Assembly (NCBI GenBank): GCA_000337115.1
Contig: AOIR01000064.1
Coordinates: forward strand, 11,289-62,203
DNA: 50,915 nt
DNA from: Natrinema thermotolerans DSM 11552
GTDB lineage: Archaea; Halobacteriota; Halobacteria; Halobacteriales; Natrialbaceae
Reading direction: 5' to 3'
The notes beneath the pieces were generated by a model. It was not told where the DNA came from. It saw only the letters and a list, made by a program, of their open reading frames with translations, and did not search any database. This document shows, in pieces, positions 1 to 6,084 of this stretch; position 1 is the first letter of the stretch; each line of letters begins with the position of its first letter. The translations under genes and the position numbers were made by a program.

Positions 1-65
1 TGGGGTACCCACTTGGAACCCAGAGAGTCACGAAGTTTTATGAGAAGGCGGGTTGCCCGCCGGAT

Positions 66-254
66 ATGGCGCTGAACAAACTGCGAAAGATCGATCGCGA
101 TTCGGTCGGCATCACGATGCCAAAAGACGACATGCGCGTCGAGGGCCTTCTCGACGAGGACGGCGAGATCGACGGCGACTATCACATGCACATCCGTCAC
201 GTCGACGACGGTCAGTGGTCCCTCGAGTTAGTCGAGGGGATCGAGGCGAAATGA
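66..254 (+). CDS. AbrB/SpoVT-like small DNA-binding protein
   Basis: A 62-residue acidic protein. The stretch around residues 9-20 (IDRDSVGITMPKDD) matches the swapped-hairpin AbrB fold, in which a basic strand is followed by T-(I/L)-P-K; an acidic C-terminal half ends LELVEGIEAK. Such proteins in haloarchaea are usually transcriptional regulators or antitoxins and are common in proviruses and integrated elements. The ATG at 66 follows a perfect 6-bp hairpin (47-52 with 56-61) by 4 nt. The reading frame is also open upstream to the first base of the window, so a longer protein starting outside the window cannot be excluded. It sits beside HicBA, with genes converging on it from the right. The family call is moderately sure; target unknown. 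Confidence 0.6.
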   Translation: MALNKLRKIDRDSVGITMPKDDMRVEGLLDEDGEIDGDYHMHIRHVDDGQWSLELVEGIEAK

Positions 255-267
255 GCGACCGATGAAC

Positions 268-513
268 TCAGCTGTGTTCGTCGATCCAACGGCACCACTC
301 GTAGAAGTCGGCAGCGCCGCACTGGTCAGCGATGTTCCGAAGGGTTCCGATTCGGATTTCGTCATGTTGTGGAACGTCGACGAGACGGACCTCTCCGGTA
401 TCTTCGTTTTCATACCGGAGTCGAACGTGGCTGCCACGGCGCGAAACCGGCGTATAACCAAACGAGGTCAGCACTTTGACGACCTCGCGGCCGGAGAACG
501 TCGTCCGAACCAT
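268..513 (-). CDS. hicA: HicA-family mRNA interferase toxin
   Basis: An 81-residue protein with the HicA double-stranded-RNA-binding-like fold: an N-terminal helix (SGREVVKVLTSFGY), then the hallmark GSHVRL strand carrying the presumed catalytic His (G-S-H), then a strand ending VDVPQHDEIRIGTLRNI typical of the family. HicA toxins cleave mRNA in a translation-independent way and are neutralised by HicB. The ATG lies 3 nt after the HicB stop codon, so toxin and antitoxin form one short operon read leftwards, with the antitoxin first. Length is normal for the family. The family call is confident; activity is inferred. Confidence 0.85.
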   Translation of the reverse strand: MVRTTFSGREVVKVLTSFGYTPVSRRGSHVRLRYENEDTGEVRLVDVPQHDEIRIGTLRNIADQCGAADFYEWCRWIDEHS

Positions 514-516
514 CCG

Positions 517-792
517 TTACCGCATGAACTCCGGCCGGTCATCTTCGTCGACGTCCGCGAGATCGTCCTCGGTGAGGTCGAACTCTTCCTCGAGGAAAGC
601 ATCGGGATCGTCGATGGGCTCGCCGCCGTCCTCGTGCAGTTCGAGAACTTCGGCCAGCTGGGCGAGCGCCTCGGCGCGGGTATCGCCGCCGCGGGCGAGT
701 CCCGTCTCGAGATCCTTGGCGGTGACGCTCCCATCACTCTCGTAGTAGAACTCGATACCCTCGGAACGGCCGTTGCGCGTTGCACTCGCCAT
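517..792 (-). CDS. hicB: HicB-family antitoxin
   Basis: A 91-residue acidic protein. The N-terminal part (GIEFYYESDGSVTAKDLETGLARGG, read in two pieces) followed by DTRAEALAQLAEVLELHEDGG is the partial RNase-H-like HicB fold that binds and blocks HicA. I start it at the ATG at 790-792 (MASATRNGRSEG) although the frame stays open further upstream; the upstream extension is rich in Pro, His and Arg and does not look like haloarchaeal coding sequence. It is the first gene of the hicBA operon. HicB proteins often repress their own promoter; a 9-bp inverted repeat at 907-946 in the upstream region is a candidate site. Confidence 0.82.
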   Translation of the reverse strand: MASATRNGRSEGIEFYYESDGSVTAKDLETGLARGGDTRAEALAQLAEVLELHEDGGEPIDDPDAFLEEEFDLTEDDLADVDEDDRPEFMR

Positions 793-906
793 GTGCGTAG
801 GAATAGTGGGAATACGACCATAAGCGTTCGTACTGAGACACCCGAAGCGGTGTCCTCGAGTCCGATCCCACGGGGTTGCGCTCAGATGTATACGGGGACC
901 TCGATG

Positions 907-946
907 TATGCACCCTGTCGTGGGCTGTGGACCGCGCGGGTGCATA
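907..946. promoter_or_regulatory. Perfect 9-bp inverted repeat between divergent genes
   Basis: TATGCACCC (907-915) is the exact reverse complement of GGGTGCATA (938-946), with a 22-nt spacer. A third copy of the core GTGCATA occurs near 1058-1064, just before the start at 1078. The repeat lies in the 285-bp space between hicBA (leftward) and the small gene at 1078 (rightward). It could be an operator for HicB or for the small protein at 1078. Nothing else was recognised in 793-1077 apart from these repeats. Confidence 0.4.
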
Positions 947-1077
947 GAATCGGACCCGATCGGACCGGCCCCCGCCGTGATCACGCCGGGAACCCGACCC
1001 CCATTCATAAAGGACCGACCGGTCGCTCACCCGCGAGCGACGCGAACCGACCCCCCGTGCATACCTTCGCTTAAACC

Positions 1078-1335
1078 ATGACCAAGCGCACCAGCCTCAA
1101 ACTCACCGACGAACGACAGCGCAAACTCGAACGCGCGAGCGCGATCGTCGCCGAAGACGATCTTGACGACCCGCCGATGTCCGTCGTCATCGACGCCGCC
1201 CTCGAGAACTTGATCGAACACGAGCAGAACCTGGACGACGCCCGCGGCGAGCTGCCGCCGGAGACGATCCAGCGGTTCAATACCTCGGTCGTCGGACTCA
1301 GGTACCGGACGTCGATCGAAAGCAAGTATCGATAG
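1078..1335 (+). CDS. Small ribbon-helix-helix-like protein, haloarchaeal conserved type
   Basis: An 85-residue protein. The N-terminus (MTKRTSLKLTDERQRKLERA) has the pattern of a ribbon-helix-helix domain: a short strand of alternating polar residues followed by a basic helix, then a second helix (MSVVIDAALENLIEHEQ). Such proteins bind DNA as dimers and are frequent in plasmids, proviruses and toxin-antitoxin loci. The C-terminal 25 residues are less structured and include a short basic tail. It converges with the leftward gene whose stop codon begins directly after it at 1336, with no spacer. I do not know its partner; a regulatory role is an inference from the fold. Confidence 0.6.
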   Translation: MTKRTSLKLTDERQRKLERASAIVAEDDLDDPPMSVVIDAALENLIEHEQNLDDARGELPPETIQRFNTSVVGLRYRTSIESKYR

Positions 1336-2151
1336 TCAGTCGCTGAACTGTGGGCGAATCCCGAGCGACCGAGCGGCGTCGGCCGAGATCGTGACCATTC
1401 GCTCGCCGGAGGTTACCCGCTCGCCGGCTACGTCCTGGATGAGTGCGGCCAGCTCGTCGCGATAGGATTTCGGTCGCTGTTCCTGTATCTGGACCGTTCG
1501 TTTCTCTCGCTGGTGGAGTGCCCGGTTCGCCAGATACGCGAGGACGAACATCTCTTTCGTCTCGTGTGGTGCGTCCTCGAGATACCAGGGAAGGGTGAGG
1601 TCGTCGATCTCCGCTTTCGGTCCGACCGGCGCGCCCAACACGGCGAGAACGCGGCCGAGAACGGTCCCGTCCTCAGTCGGGCGGGCCTCGGTCCCGCGGT
1701 CGTCGGAATCCCGGTGGGCGAGCTGGTAGTCGAGACCCACCGCCTCGAGCGCGTCGACGACGTGGGAGTCCTCGCCAGCGCGGTCCAGGGCGAACGACGG
1801 CATGTAGGTCTCGGTCGCGATCGACCCGCCGGAGAACACGTTTGCGACGAGCGTGTTCAGCGGGGCGAACTCGGGATCGCCGTAGGTCGCCTCGAGCCAC
1901 CCGTGTTTCCGAGCGGTTTCGACGCCGCGGACTGCGTCAGGTTTGCTGTCGCCGTCGACCCACGGCCGGATGCGACCGCGCGGGATCTCGAGGGCGGTCG
2001 AGATCGCGTGCGAGCCCTTGTTCGGGTGTTCGCTCGCGTATCGCATGACGGCTTGGTAGTCGAGCGTCGCCGCCCAGCCGTCCTCGTAGGCACCGCCGTC
2101 GTACGTTCGCGCCAGCGCGCGTTCGTCGGCGAGTCCGTCGCGATCGTTCAT
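1336..2151 (-). CDS. HTH protein of haloarchaeal integrated elements, possible homing-endonuclease-like fold
   Basis: A protein of 271 residues. Residues 30-65 (YQAVMRYASEHPNKGSHAIS followed by TALEIPRGRIRPWVDG) read as a helix-turn-helix. The middle (FAPLNTLVANVFSGGSIA) and the later LGRVLAVLGAPVGPK segment resemble the two-repeat layout of LAGLIDADG-type homing/DNA-binding proteins without clear catalytic acids; this is a weak resemblance. I prefer the ATG at 2149-2151; the TTG at 2161 would add four residues. A near-palindrome overlaps the likely TATA box just upstream (2170-2190), which fits self-regulation. Function unknown; DNA binding is likely. Confidence 0.6.
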   Translation of the reverse strand: MNDRDGLADERALARTYDGGAYEDGWAATLDYQAVMRYASEHPNKGSHAISTALEIPRGRIRPWVDGDSKPDAVRGVETARKHGWLEATYGDPEFAPLNTLVANVFSGGSIATETYMPSFALDRAGEDSHVVDALEAVGLDYQLAHRDSDDRGTEARPTEDGTVLGRVLAVLGAPVGPKAEIDDLTLPWYLEDAPHETKEMFVLAYLANRALHQREKRTVQIQEQRPKSYRDELAALIQDVAGERVTSGERMVTISADAARSLGIRPQFSD

Positions 2152-2169
2152 GGCGGAGAGCAACAGTAG

Positions 2170-2190
2170 AGTGGTATAGTACTTACCACT
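2170..2190. promoter_or_regulatory. Operator-like palindrome over the promoter of the HTH gene at 2151
   Basis: AGTGGTA (2170-2176) and TACCACT (2184-2190) are perfect inverted arms around TAGTACT, which has a partial palindrome of its own. The AT-rich centre lies about 26-30 nt upstream of the ATG at 2151, where the TATA box of a leaderless haloarchaeal transcript is expected. A protein binding here would block TBP, so this is a good candidate operator, perhaps for the adjacent HTH protein. Confidence 0.5.
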
Positions 2191-2241
2191 CCAGGGTGAA
2201 AAAGCAAAACCGAAAGACGGCGTGGGTTCAAGGAGTTACTG

Positions 2242-2322
2242 CAACGGTTCTACACCCCCTTGATTTTCACATTTGAAACCGTTGTCGTCTCAGTAGATAG
2301 TCACGGTCCCTTATCTATAAGT
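2242..2322 (+). promoter_or_regulatory. Upstream region of the pilin pair: 8-bp inverted repeat and TATA-like element
   Basis: CAACGGTT (2242-2249) pairs with AACCGTTG (2277-2284). About 30 nt further on, TTATCTATAAGT (2311-2322) is a plausible TATA element for the first pilin. If used, the transcript would carry a 5' leader of about 120 nt, unlike the leaderless pattern of most genes here. The stretch 2191-2465 shows no convincing gene. Confidence 0.35.
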
Positions 2323-2465
2323 ACTGACGGTGGTCTGTATCAGTCAGCACCGGAAAGAACGGCCGGGAATCGACGCGCAGGAAGGGCGGTACCCAATCCC
2401 CTTGCGCCATCCCGCTGGTTTCAGGCCAACGGGTATAGCGTTTCCGACCGTTCACGGGTGCTGTG

Positions 2466-2858
2466 ATGAAAATGGATCTCAGCGAATACAGAAGCAAGTT
2501 GATCGGAAGCAAAGACGAACGGGCAGTAAGCCCGGTTATCGGGGTCATTCTCATGGTCGCGATAACTGTGATTCTCGCGGCCGTGATCGCAGCCTTTGTC
2601 CTTGACCTTGGTCAGGGTCAAAGTGCAAATCCTCAGGCAGGGTTTGATATTAGTGAAACCTCGTCTGGTGACGTGCAAGTTTCTGTGACTTCAATCCAAA
2701 ATCTAGACAGTATAAGATTTGAGGGATGTTCTAAAGCTTCAGGAGACGACGAAACCTCCCCTGAGGTTGGTCATACATATACTATGAAAAGTAGTTGTAA
2801 TGCTGAAGATCTTACCATTGTAGGAACGTATGATGGAAACGAAGTTGTGATGAACTGA
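2466..2858 (+). CDS. Type IV pilin (archaeal N-terminal domain), first of a tandem pair
   Basis: A 130-residue class III-signal-peptide protein. Basic/acidic residues (GSKDER) precede [16 protein letters not shown], the conserved H-domain of haloarchaeal PilA-type pilins; a PibD-like prepilin peptidase would cut between R19 and A20. The hydrophobic helix forms the filament core, and the C-terminal domain (residues about 60-130) is exposed and carries two cysteines that may form a disulfide. The ATG at 2466 is chosen; a GTG at 2463 is in frame. The first half uses GC-rich codons, whereas the C-terminal domain is AT-rich, unlike almost all neighbours. It ends 4 nt before a second pilin that shares the terminal pattern IVG-x-YDGNEVV-x-N. 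Cargo or surface role unknown. Confidence 0.85.
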   Translation: MKMDLSEYRSKLIGSKDERAVSPVIGVILMVAITVILAAVIAAFVLDLGQGQSANPQAGFDISETSSGDVQVSVTSIQNLDSIRFEGCSKASGDDETSPEVGHTYTMKSSCNAEDLTIVGTYDGNEVVMN

Positions 2859-2862
2859 AATA

Positions 2863-3288
2863 ATGTTCACAGAAAAACTAGTCGGAGACGAATCAGAGCG
2901 TGCTGTTTCGCCAGTTATTGGCGTGATACTGATGGTTGCAATAACTGTGATCTTAGCTGCAGTGATTGCAGCATTCGTCCTTGACCTTGGTCAAGGACAA
3001 AGCGCCAACCCACAGGCGGGATATTCGACATCAGAATACACCAATGATACTGATGACACTAATGTGGAAGTCTCTCTTACATCGGTGGAGAGACTTGATC
3101 GTCTAGAATTCCAGGGTGACTGTACTGATAAGACAGGGGACACTAATTCGGCGGTTCAAGTAGATTCAGGAACCCACTATGTAGCTAGTGGTGACATTAG
3201 TGTTGGATCATCATACCAAACTGGCTGTAGTCCAGATGGGTTCACGATTGTCGGGATTTACGATGGAAACGAAGTTGTCCTGAACTGA
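2863..3288 (+). CDS. Type IV pilin (archaeal N-terminal domain), second of a tandem pair
   Basis: A 141-residue pilin. After a short N-terminus (MFTEKLVGDESER) the H-domain begins at A14. Residues 12-53 are identical to residues 18-59 of the preceding pilin, yet the DNA uses different synonymous codons at about two thirds of these positions. The exposed C-terminal domain is divergent and Thr/Asp-rich (NDTDDTNVEVS), with two Cys near the middle and end, and closes with IVGIYDGNEVVLN. The gene is AT-rich by haloarchaeal standards, which suggests acquisition. It is probably co-transcribed with the first pilin (4-nt gap). The two proteins may be alternative or co-assembling subunits using the host prepilin peptidase and PilB/PilC machinery, none of which is encoded here. 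Confidence 0.85.
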   Translation: MFTEKLVGDESERAVSPVIGVILMVAITVILAAVIAAFVLDLGQGQSANPQAGYSTSEYTNDTDDTNVEVSLTSVERLDRLEFQGDCTDKTGDTNSAVQVDSGTHYVASGDISVGSSYQTGCSPDGFTIVGIYDGNEVVLN

Positions 3289-3393
3289 CTAACAGCCTTC
3301 TATTTTTAATAGGTCTGCATCTTAATCTCTTCAAATAGTCGGTGATAGCTCACTCATCATTAGATATTAGTGTATTATAGGGAATTATCATTT
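3289..3393. other. AT-rich intergenic tract before the Orc1/Cdc6 gene
   Basis: About 105 bp of clearly AT-rich sequence (runs such as ATTTTTAATAGG and TTAGATATTAGTG) between the second pilin and the initiator gene. It holds the likely TATA box of the initiator gene (GATATTAG, 3363-3370, about 27 nt before the ATG). Because Orc1/Cdc6 genes often lie next to the origin they serve, it is a candidate DNA-unwinding element. I saw no canonical haloarchaeal ORB box (TTCCA-x-x-GGAAAC type) in it. Confidence 0.3.
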
Positions 3394-4404
3394 ATGATTA
3401 CGGACGCTCGAGCCCTCCGCCCGTCGTACGTCCCGAGCGATCTCCATCACCGGGACGGAAAAATCGAACAGTTGGCCGGTGCGCTCCGCCCGATCACTGA
3501 CGGCGACACCGGCGAGAACGTGTTGGTTTTCGGTCCGAGCGGAACGGGGAAGACGACGCTCGCACGGTTCGTCGTTCGGGAACTCGAGCGCGAGACGTTC
3601 AATCTCCGCTGGGGCTATCACAACTGCATTTCCGGCTCGTCGAAAGCCGAGGTCCTCTACGGTATCATGCGGGACGCAGGTCTCGGTGCGGACCTCAAGA
3701 AGATGGGGTCGCCGACGAGCGCGTTCATCGATCGGCTCCGCGAGAGCGATCGGCGCGTCGTCGCGATCGTCGATGAGGTCGACGTACTCGAGGACGACAT
3801 GACGCTGCAGGCGCTCATCGACATTCCGAACGTGACGATCGTCGCGATCACTATCGACGAGGACGATCTCTTCGCCCACCTCGATTCCCGCGTTCGAAGC
3901 CGCCTCCGCAGCGCTCAACCGATCACGTTGGACCGGTTCACGCATGGGCAACTGGTCGATATCCTCCAGGCCCGCATTCGGGCCGGGCTGCGGCCGGGAA
4001 CGATTTCGACCGATGCGATCGGCTATATCGCCGATGTCGCTGCCGGCGACGCCCGCGAGGCGATCGGAATCCTCCGAAGCGCCGCGCGAGCCGTTTCGAG
4101 GGACTGCGACCGGTCACAGATCACGATCGATATTGTCGACGAGGTTCGGACGGCCGCCCTGGAAGAAATCCACCTCGAGCGCGTCGAGGACCTCGGGACG
4201 CACAAGCGCCTTCTCTACGATATCATTGAGGCGTCGGGAACGATTCCGGGCTCGGAGCTACACGAGACCTACGAACAGCGGGCACAGAACCCGAAGGCGA
4301 AAAGCACCCGGCGTCGGTATCTCTCCAACCTCGAAGAGAAGTACGGGCTGATCGAATCGAACGGAAGCGGGAGAGGGAAAACCTACGCCGTCCCCGAGTT
4401 TTGA
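3394..4404 (+). CDS. Orc1/Cdc6-family AAA+ replication initiator
   Basis: A 336-residue protein starting MITDARALRPSYVPSDLHHR, the usual N-terminus of haloarchaeal Orc1/Cdc6 proteins. Walker A is GPSGTGKTT (residues 48-56) and Walker B is VVAIVDEVDVL with D127-E128. A sensor-1/arginine-finger region follows (SRVRSRLRS, about 165-173), then the AAA lid, and the last 80 residues form a winged-helix domain (SGTIPGSELHETY). It is shorter than chromosomal-origin Orc1 proteins, as is common for copies on plasmids and integrated elements. The ATG at 3394 fits a leaderless start after GATATTAG; a GTG at 3370 is a weaker alternative. Three direct repeats lie just downstream. It probably starts, or once started, replication of the element. 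Confidence 0.85.
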   Translation: MITDARALRPSYVPSDLHHRDGKIEQLAGALRPITDGDTGENVLVFGPSGTGKTTLARFVVRELERETFNLRWGYHNCISGSSKAEVLYGIMRDAGLGADLKKMGSPTSAFIDRLRESDRRVVAIVDEVDVLEDDMTLQALIDIPNVTIVAITIDEDDLFAHLDSRVRSRLRSAQPITLDRFTHGQLVDILQARIRAGLRPGTISTDAIGYIADVAAGDAREAIGILRSAARAVSRDCDRSQITIDIVDEVRTAALEEIHLERVEDLGTHKRLLYDIIEASGTIPGSELHETYEQRAQNPKAKSTRRRYLSNLEEKYGLIESNGSGRGKTYAVPEF

Positions 4405-4406
4405 GA

Positions 4407-4502
4407 TTTCCGCTCATTCTGTTCGTTTTCCGCTCACCGAAATAGAAGCCTTCTACCGACCAATACCTGGCCCGAGAGCCGATTTCGGCCGTTTTCCGTT
4501 CA
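4407..4502. repeat. Three direct repeats TTTCCG(C/T)TCA downstream of orc1/cdc6
   Basis: TTTCCGCTCA occurs at 4407-4416 and 4427-4436, 20 bp apart (about two helical turns), and TTTCCGTTCA at 4493-4502. All are on the same strand in the 140-bp gap after the initiator gene; the second and third copies are extended to GTTTTCCG. Spaced direct repeats beside an initiator gene resemble iteron-like binding sites. The T-rich parts could instead act in transcription termination. Confidence 0.4.
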
Positions 4503-4545
4503 TCTCCGCTCTGGACTTATTCACGGCTGTGGCCTTCACTCGCCC

Positions 4546-4827
4546 ATGTCCGTTCAATCAGGCCGCACGAGGCCCGACGAACCACGGTTGCGTAGCGAAC
4601 TCGAGGACGGTCGCTCCGTCGACGTCGAGGTCACCGGCTCGCCGGATAACAAGAAGCGGGTCGACGTTCGCGTCGAGCGTGGGCGACACTGGGTTTTCGC
4701 CGTCCAGGACCAGACGGCCGGGTTGATTCTAACGCTGAACGAGAACGGCCAGCGAATCGACGACGAGATCCCCAGCTGGCTCGAGCCGCTGCTCCGACGG
4801 ATCGGACTCGAGGGGATCAAAGCGTGA
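4546..4827 (+). CDS. Conserved-looking haloarchaeal protein of unknown function
   Basis: A 93-residue acidic protein without a motif I recognise. It begins with a polar segment (MSVQSGRTRPDEPRLRSELE) followed by alternating strands (VDVEVTGSPDNKKRVDVRVE, WVFAVQDQTAGLILTL) that suggest a small beta-rich domain, and ends in an amphipathic helix (IPSWLEPLLRRIGLEG). The ATG lies about 26 nt after GACTTATTC, a plausible TATA box, so the start looks sound. It converges with the winged-helix gene to its right, with 5 nt between the stop codons. It lies between the initiator gene and the integrase block, so a role in the element is likely. Confidence 0.6.
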   Translation: MSVQSGRTRPDEPRLRSELEDGRSVDVEVTGSPDNKKRVDVRVERGRHWVFAVQDQTAGLILTLNENGQRIDDEIPSWLEPLLRRIGLEGIKA

Positions 4828-4832
4828 TGGGC

Positions 4833-5096
4833 TCAGTCTTCCGACGGCTCGAGATCGTCGGCGTCGAGTTCCCCGGCGAGATACTGTTTGCCCAGGTCGG
4901 TGATACTGTAGTAGCCGTCTTCGGGACTGTCGACAAGCCCGTATTCGCGGAGAGTCCGAAGACGATCACTCACCGTGACGCGGTGTTTCTCGATGTTCTT
5001 CGCGATCGCCGTCGGCCCCAGCATCAACCCGGTATCGAGTACCTCCAGAATCCGCTCATCGGTGGGATTCTGCATCCAGCTACCGGGCTTTCTCAT
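4833..5096 (-). CDS. Small winged-helix DNA-binding protein
   Basis: An 87-residue protein with N-terminus MRKPGSWM, a signature of a large family of haloarchaeal single-domain winged-helix regulators often found in proviruses. The order is helix 1 (NPTDERILEVLDTG), the HTH (GPTAIAKNIEKHRVTVSDRL), a beta-wing (GLVDSPEDGYYSITDLG) and an acidic tail (LDADDLEPSED). It probably binds DNA as a dimer. It faces leftward, away from the PadR-integrase operon, so the AT-rich interval 5097-5230 with its inverted repeat may be a shared control region. Target and ligand unknown. Confidence 0.75.
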   Translation of the reverse strand: MRKPGSWMQNPTDERILEVLDTGLMLGPTAIAKNIEKHRVTVSDRLRTLREYGLVDSPEDGYYSITDLGKQYLAGELDADDLEPSED

Positions 5097-5147
5097 TACC
5101 CGACAGTGGCGGATCGGATTCTTACGTCCATCGATATATCAGAAATA

Positions 5148-5187
5148 GGCTACAGTATCGAAGTGTTTAGATTACGGTATAGTAGCC
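5148..5187. promoter_or_regulatory. Imperfect inverted repeat in the divergent promoter region
   Basis: GGCTACAGTATCG (5148-5160) and CGGTATAGTAGCC (5175-5187) are inverted copies; the outer 6 bp are perfect and 10 of 13 positions match. The repeat lies between the leftward winged-helix gene and the rightward PadR gene, in AT-rich DNA with possible TATA elements on both strands (for example AGATTTATTACGG just to the right). Confidence 0.4.
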
Positions 5188-5237
5188 AGATTTATTACGG
5201 TAGGCTCTCGAGTGATCGACTAACGCGAGTTTCACGT

Positions 5238-5301
5238 GGACCCGACTGTCCGTTGGGTCCGTACGAAAACTGCGGGCCGGTGTTGGTGGCACCGGGTCCG
5301 C
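5238..5301 (+). other. Two GC-rich hairpins in the leader of the PadR-integrase operon
   Basis: GGACCC (5238-5243) pairs perfectly with GGGTCC (5255-5260). A second, longer hairpin is formed by GCGGGCCGGTG (5272-5282) and CACCGGGTCCGC (5290-5301), with one bulged base and a 7-nt loop. If transcription starts near 5215, after the TATA-like AGATTTATTACGG, both hairpins lie in a leader of about 115 nt ahead of the ATG at 5331. They could regulate translation, belong to a small RNA, or be part of a recombination site. Confidence 0.35.
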
Positions 5302-5330
5302 GCGGCTCGCGTAGAGATGGTACGCAAGCC

Positions 5331-5756
5331 ATGTACGGTGACAATTCGCGGGGACTTGAAAGCCCCGACACGACAGACGCATCGACCCTTCCTGACCAGC
5401 GACTCGTGGCCGACGGCGGCACGGTTTGGGGAGATCTCACTGGGTTCCAGCGCGACGCCCTGGAAGCGATCGCTCACCTCGAGCGCGACGACGAGACCTG
5501 CTACGGCCTCGCGATCAAGCGCCGGCTCGAGCCCCAGTACGGCAAAGTAAATCACGGACGGCTGTACCCGAACCTCGATACGCTCGTCGAGCGCGGGCTC
5601 GTCGAGAAGTCCGCGCTCGACAAGCGGACGAACGAATACGTCCTCACCGACGATGGGCGTGGGCTGCTACGCCAGCGCCTCGAGCGACTCGCCGACGCGT
5701 GCGAACTCGAGGTCGCCGCGACCGACGGCTCCGGGGACGGTGATCACGATGAGTGA
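5331..5756 (+). CDS. PadR-type winged-helix transcriptional regulator
   Basis: A 141-residue protein. After about 35 polar residues, LTGFQRDALEAIAHLERDDE and CYGLAIKRRLEPQYGKVNHG, followed by RLYPNLDTLVERGLVEK, are the PadR-like winged helix (YGLAI...GRLYPNLDTL is the recognition-helix signature). A wing (NEYVLTDDGRGLL) and a C-terminal helix (QRLERLADACELE) follow. PadR proteins are usually repressors; their C-terminal helix sets dimerisation. The ATG at 5331 is chosen; the open frame upstream to 4824 crosses a leftward gene and is not coding. The stop overlaps the next start by 8 nt (ATGAGTGA), so it heads an operon with the coiled-coil protein and the integrase and may control excision. 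Confidence 0.75.
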   Translation: MYGDNSRGLESPDTTDASTLPDQRLVADGGTVWGDLTGFQRDALEAIAHLERDDETCYGLAIKRRLEPQYGKVNHGRLYPNLDTLVERGLVEKSALDKRTNEYVLTDDGRGLLRQRLERLADACELEVAATDGSGDGDHDE

Positions 5757-6084
5757 CGAGTTTCTCGCCCTGGAGGCACAGCTCGAAGTCCTCGAGCGCC
5801 AGGCCGACGCAGTCGAACGACAGACCGCGGCGCTCGAGGCGATCGCGACGGAGATGCGGTATCAGAACGCGGCGCTGGTCGAGATGATCGCGTGTCTCGA
5901 CGACCTCTCGGTGCGCGTCGACGATCACCACTGTCCGGACCACCCGCCACACGATCGGTCCGGACCCGCACTGCAGACGTGGCTACAGGATCGCCTCTTC
6001 GAGCGCGACCAGCTCGAGGACGATCACCCGCAGTTCCGCTGGGGGAGTCCCGAGAACTGGAGCGGTGGTGATCGGAGTGAGTGA
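5749..6084 (+). CDS. Small coiled-coil protein upstream of the integrase
   Basis: A 111-residue protein of unknown function. Residues 3-40 (FLALEAQLEVLERQADAVER and QTAALEAIATEMR) form clear heptads, so an N-terminal coiled coil is expected. A His/Cys-bearing middle follows (DDHHCPDHPPHD), which might bind metal, and then an acidic, Trp-containing tail (PQFRWGSPENWSGG). It overlaps the PadR gene by ATGAGTGA and the integrase by GTGAGTGA, so the three are probably translationally coupled. Its position next to the recombinase suggests an accessory role, for example as a directionality factor, but nothing in the sequence proves this. Confidence 0.6.
   Translation: MSDEFLALEAQLEVLERQADAVERQTAALEAIATEMRYQNAALVEMIACLDDLSVRVDDHHCPDHPPHDRSGPALQTWLQDRLFERDQLEDDHPQFRWGSPENWSGGDRSE

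Noticed and set aside
2-43. C-terminal tail of an upstream gene ending at TGA 41-43
   Set aside because: Only 13 codons are visible and another frame is also open through this stretch into the AbrB-like gene, so neither can be supported.
3289-4545. Canonical haloarchaeal ORB origin boxes near orc1/cdc6
   Set aside because: No TTCCA-x-x-GGAAAC-like palindromes were seen; only the direct repeats reported above.
4824-5330. Upstream extension of the PadR gene
   Set aside because: It runs antisense through a good winged-helix gene and lacks PadR similarity; the ATG at 5331 gives the normal domain.
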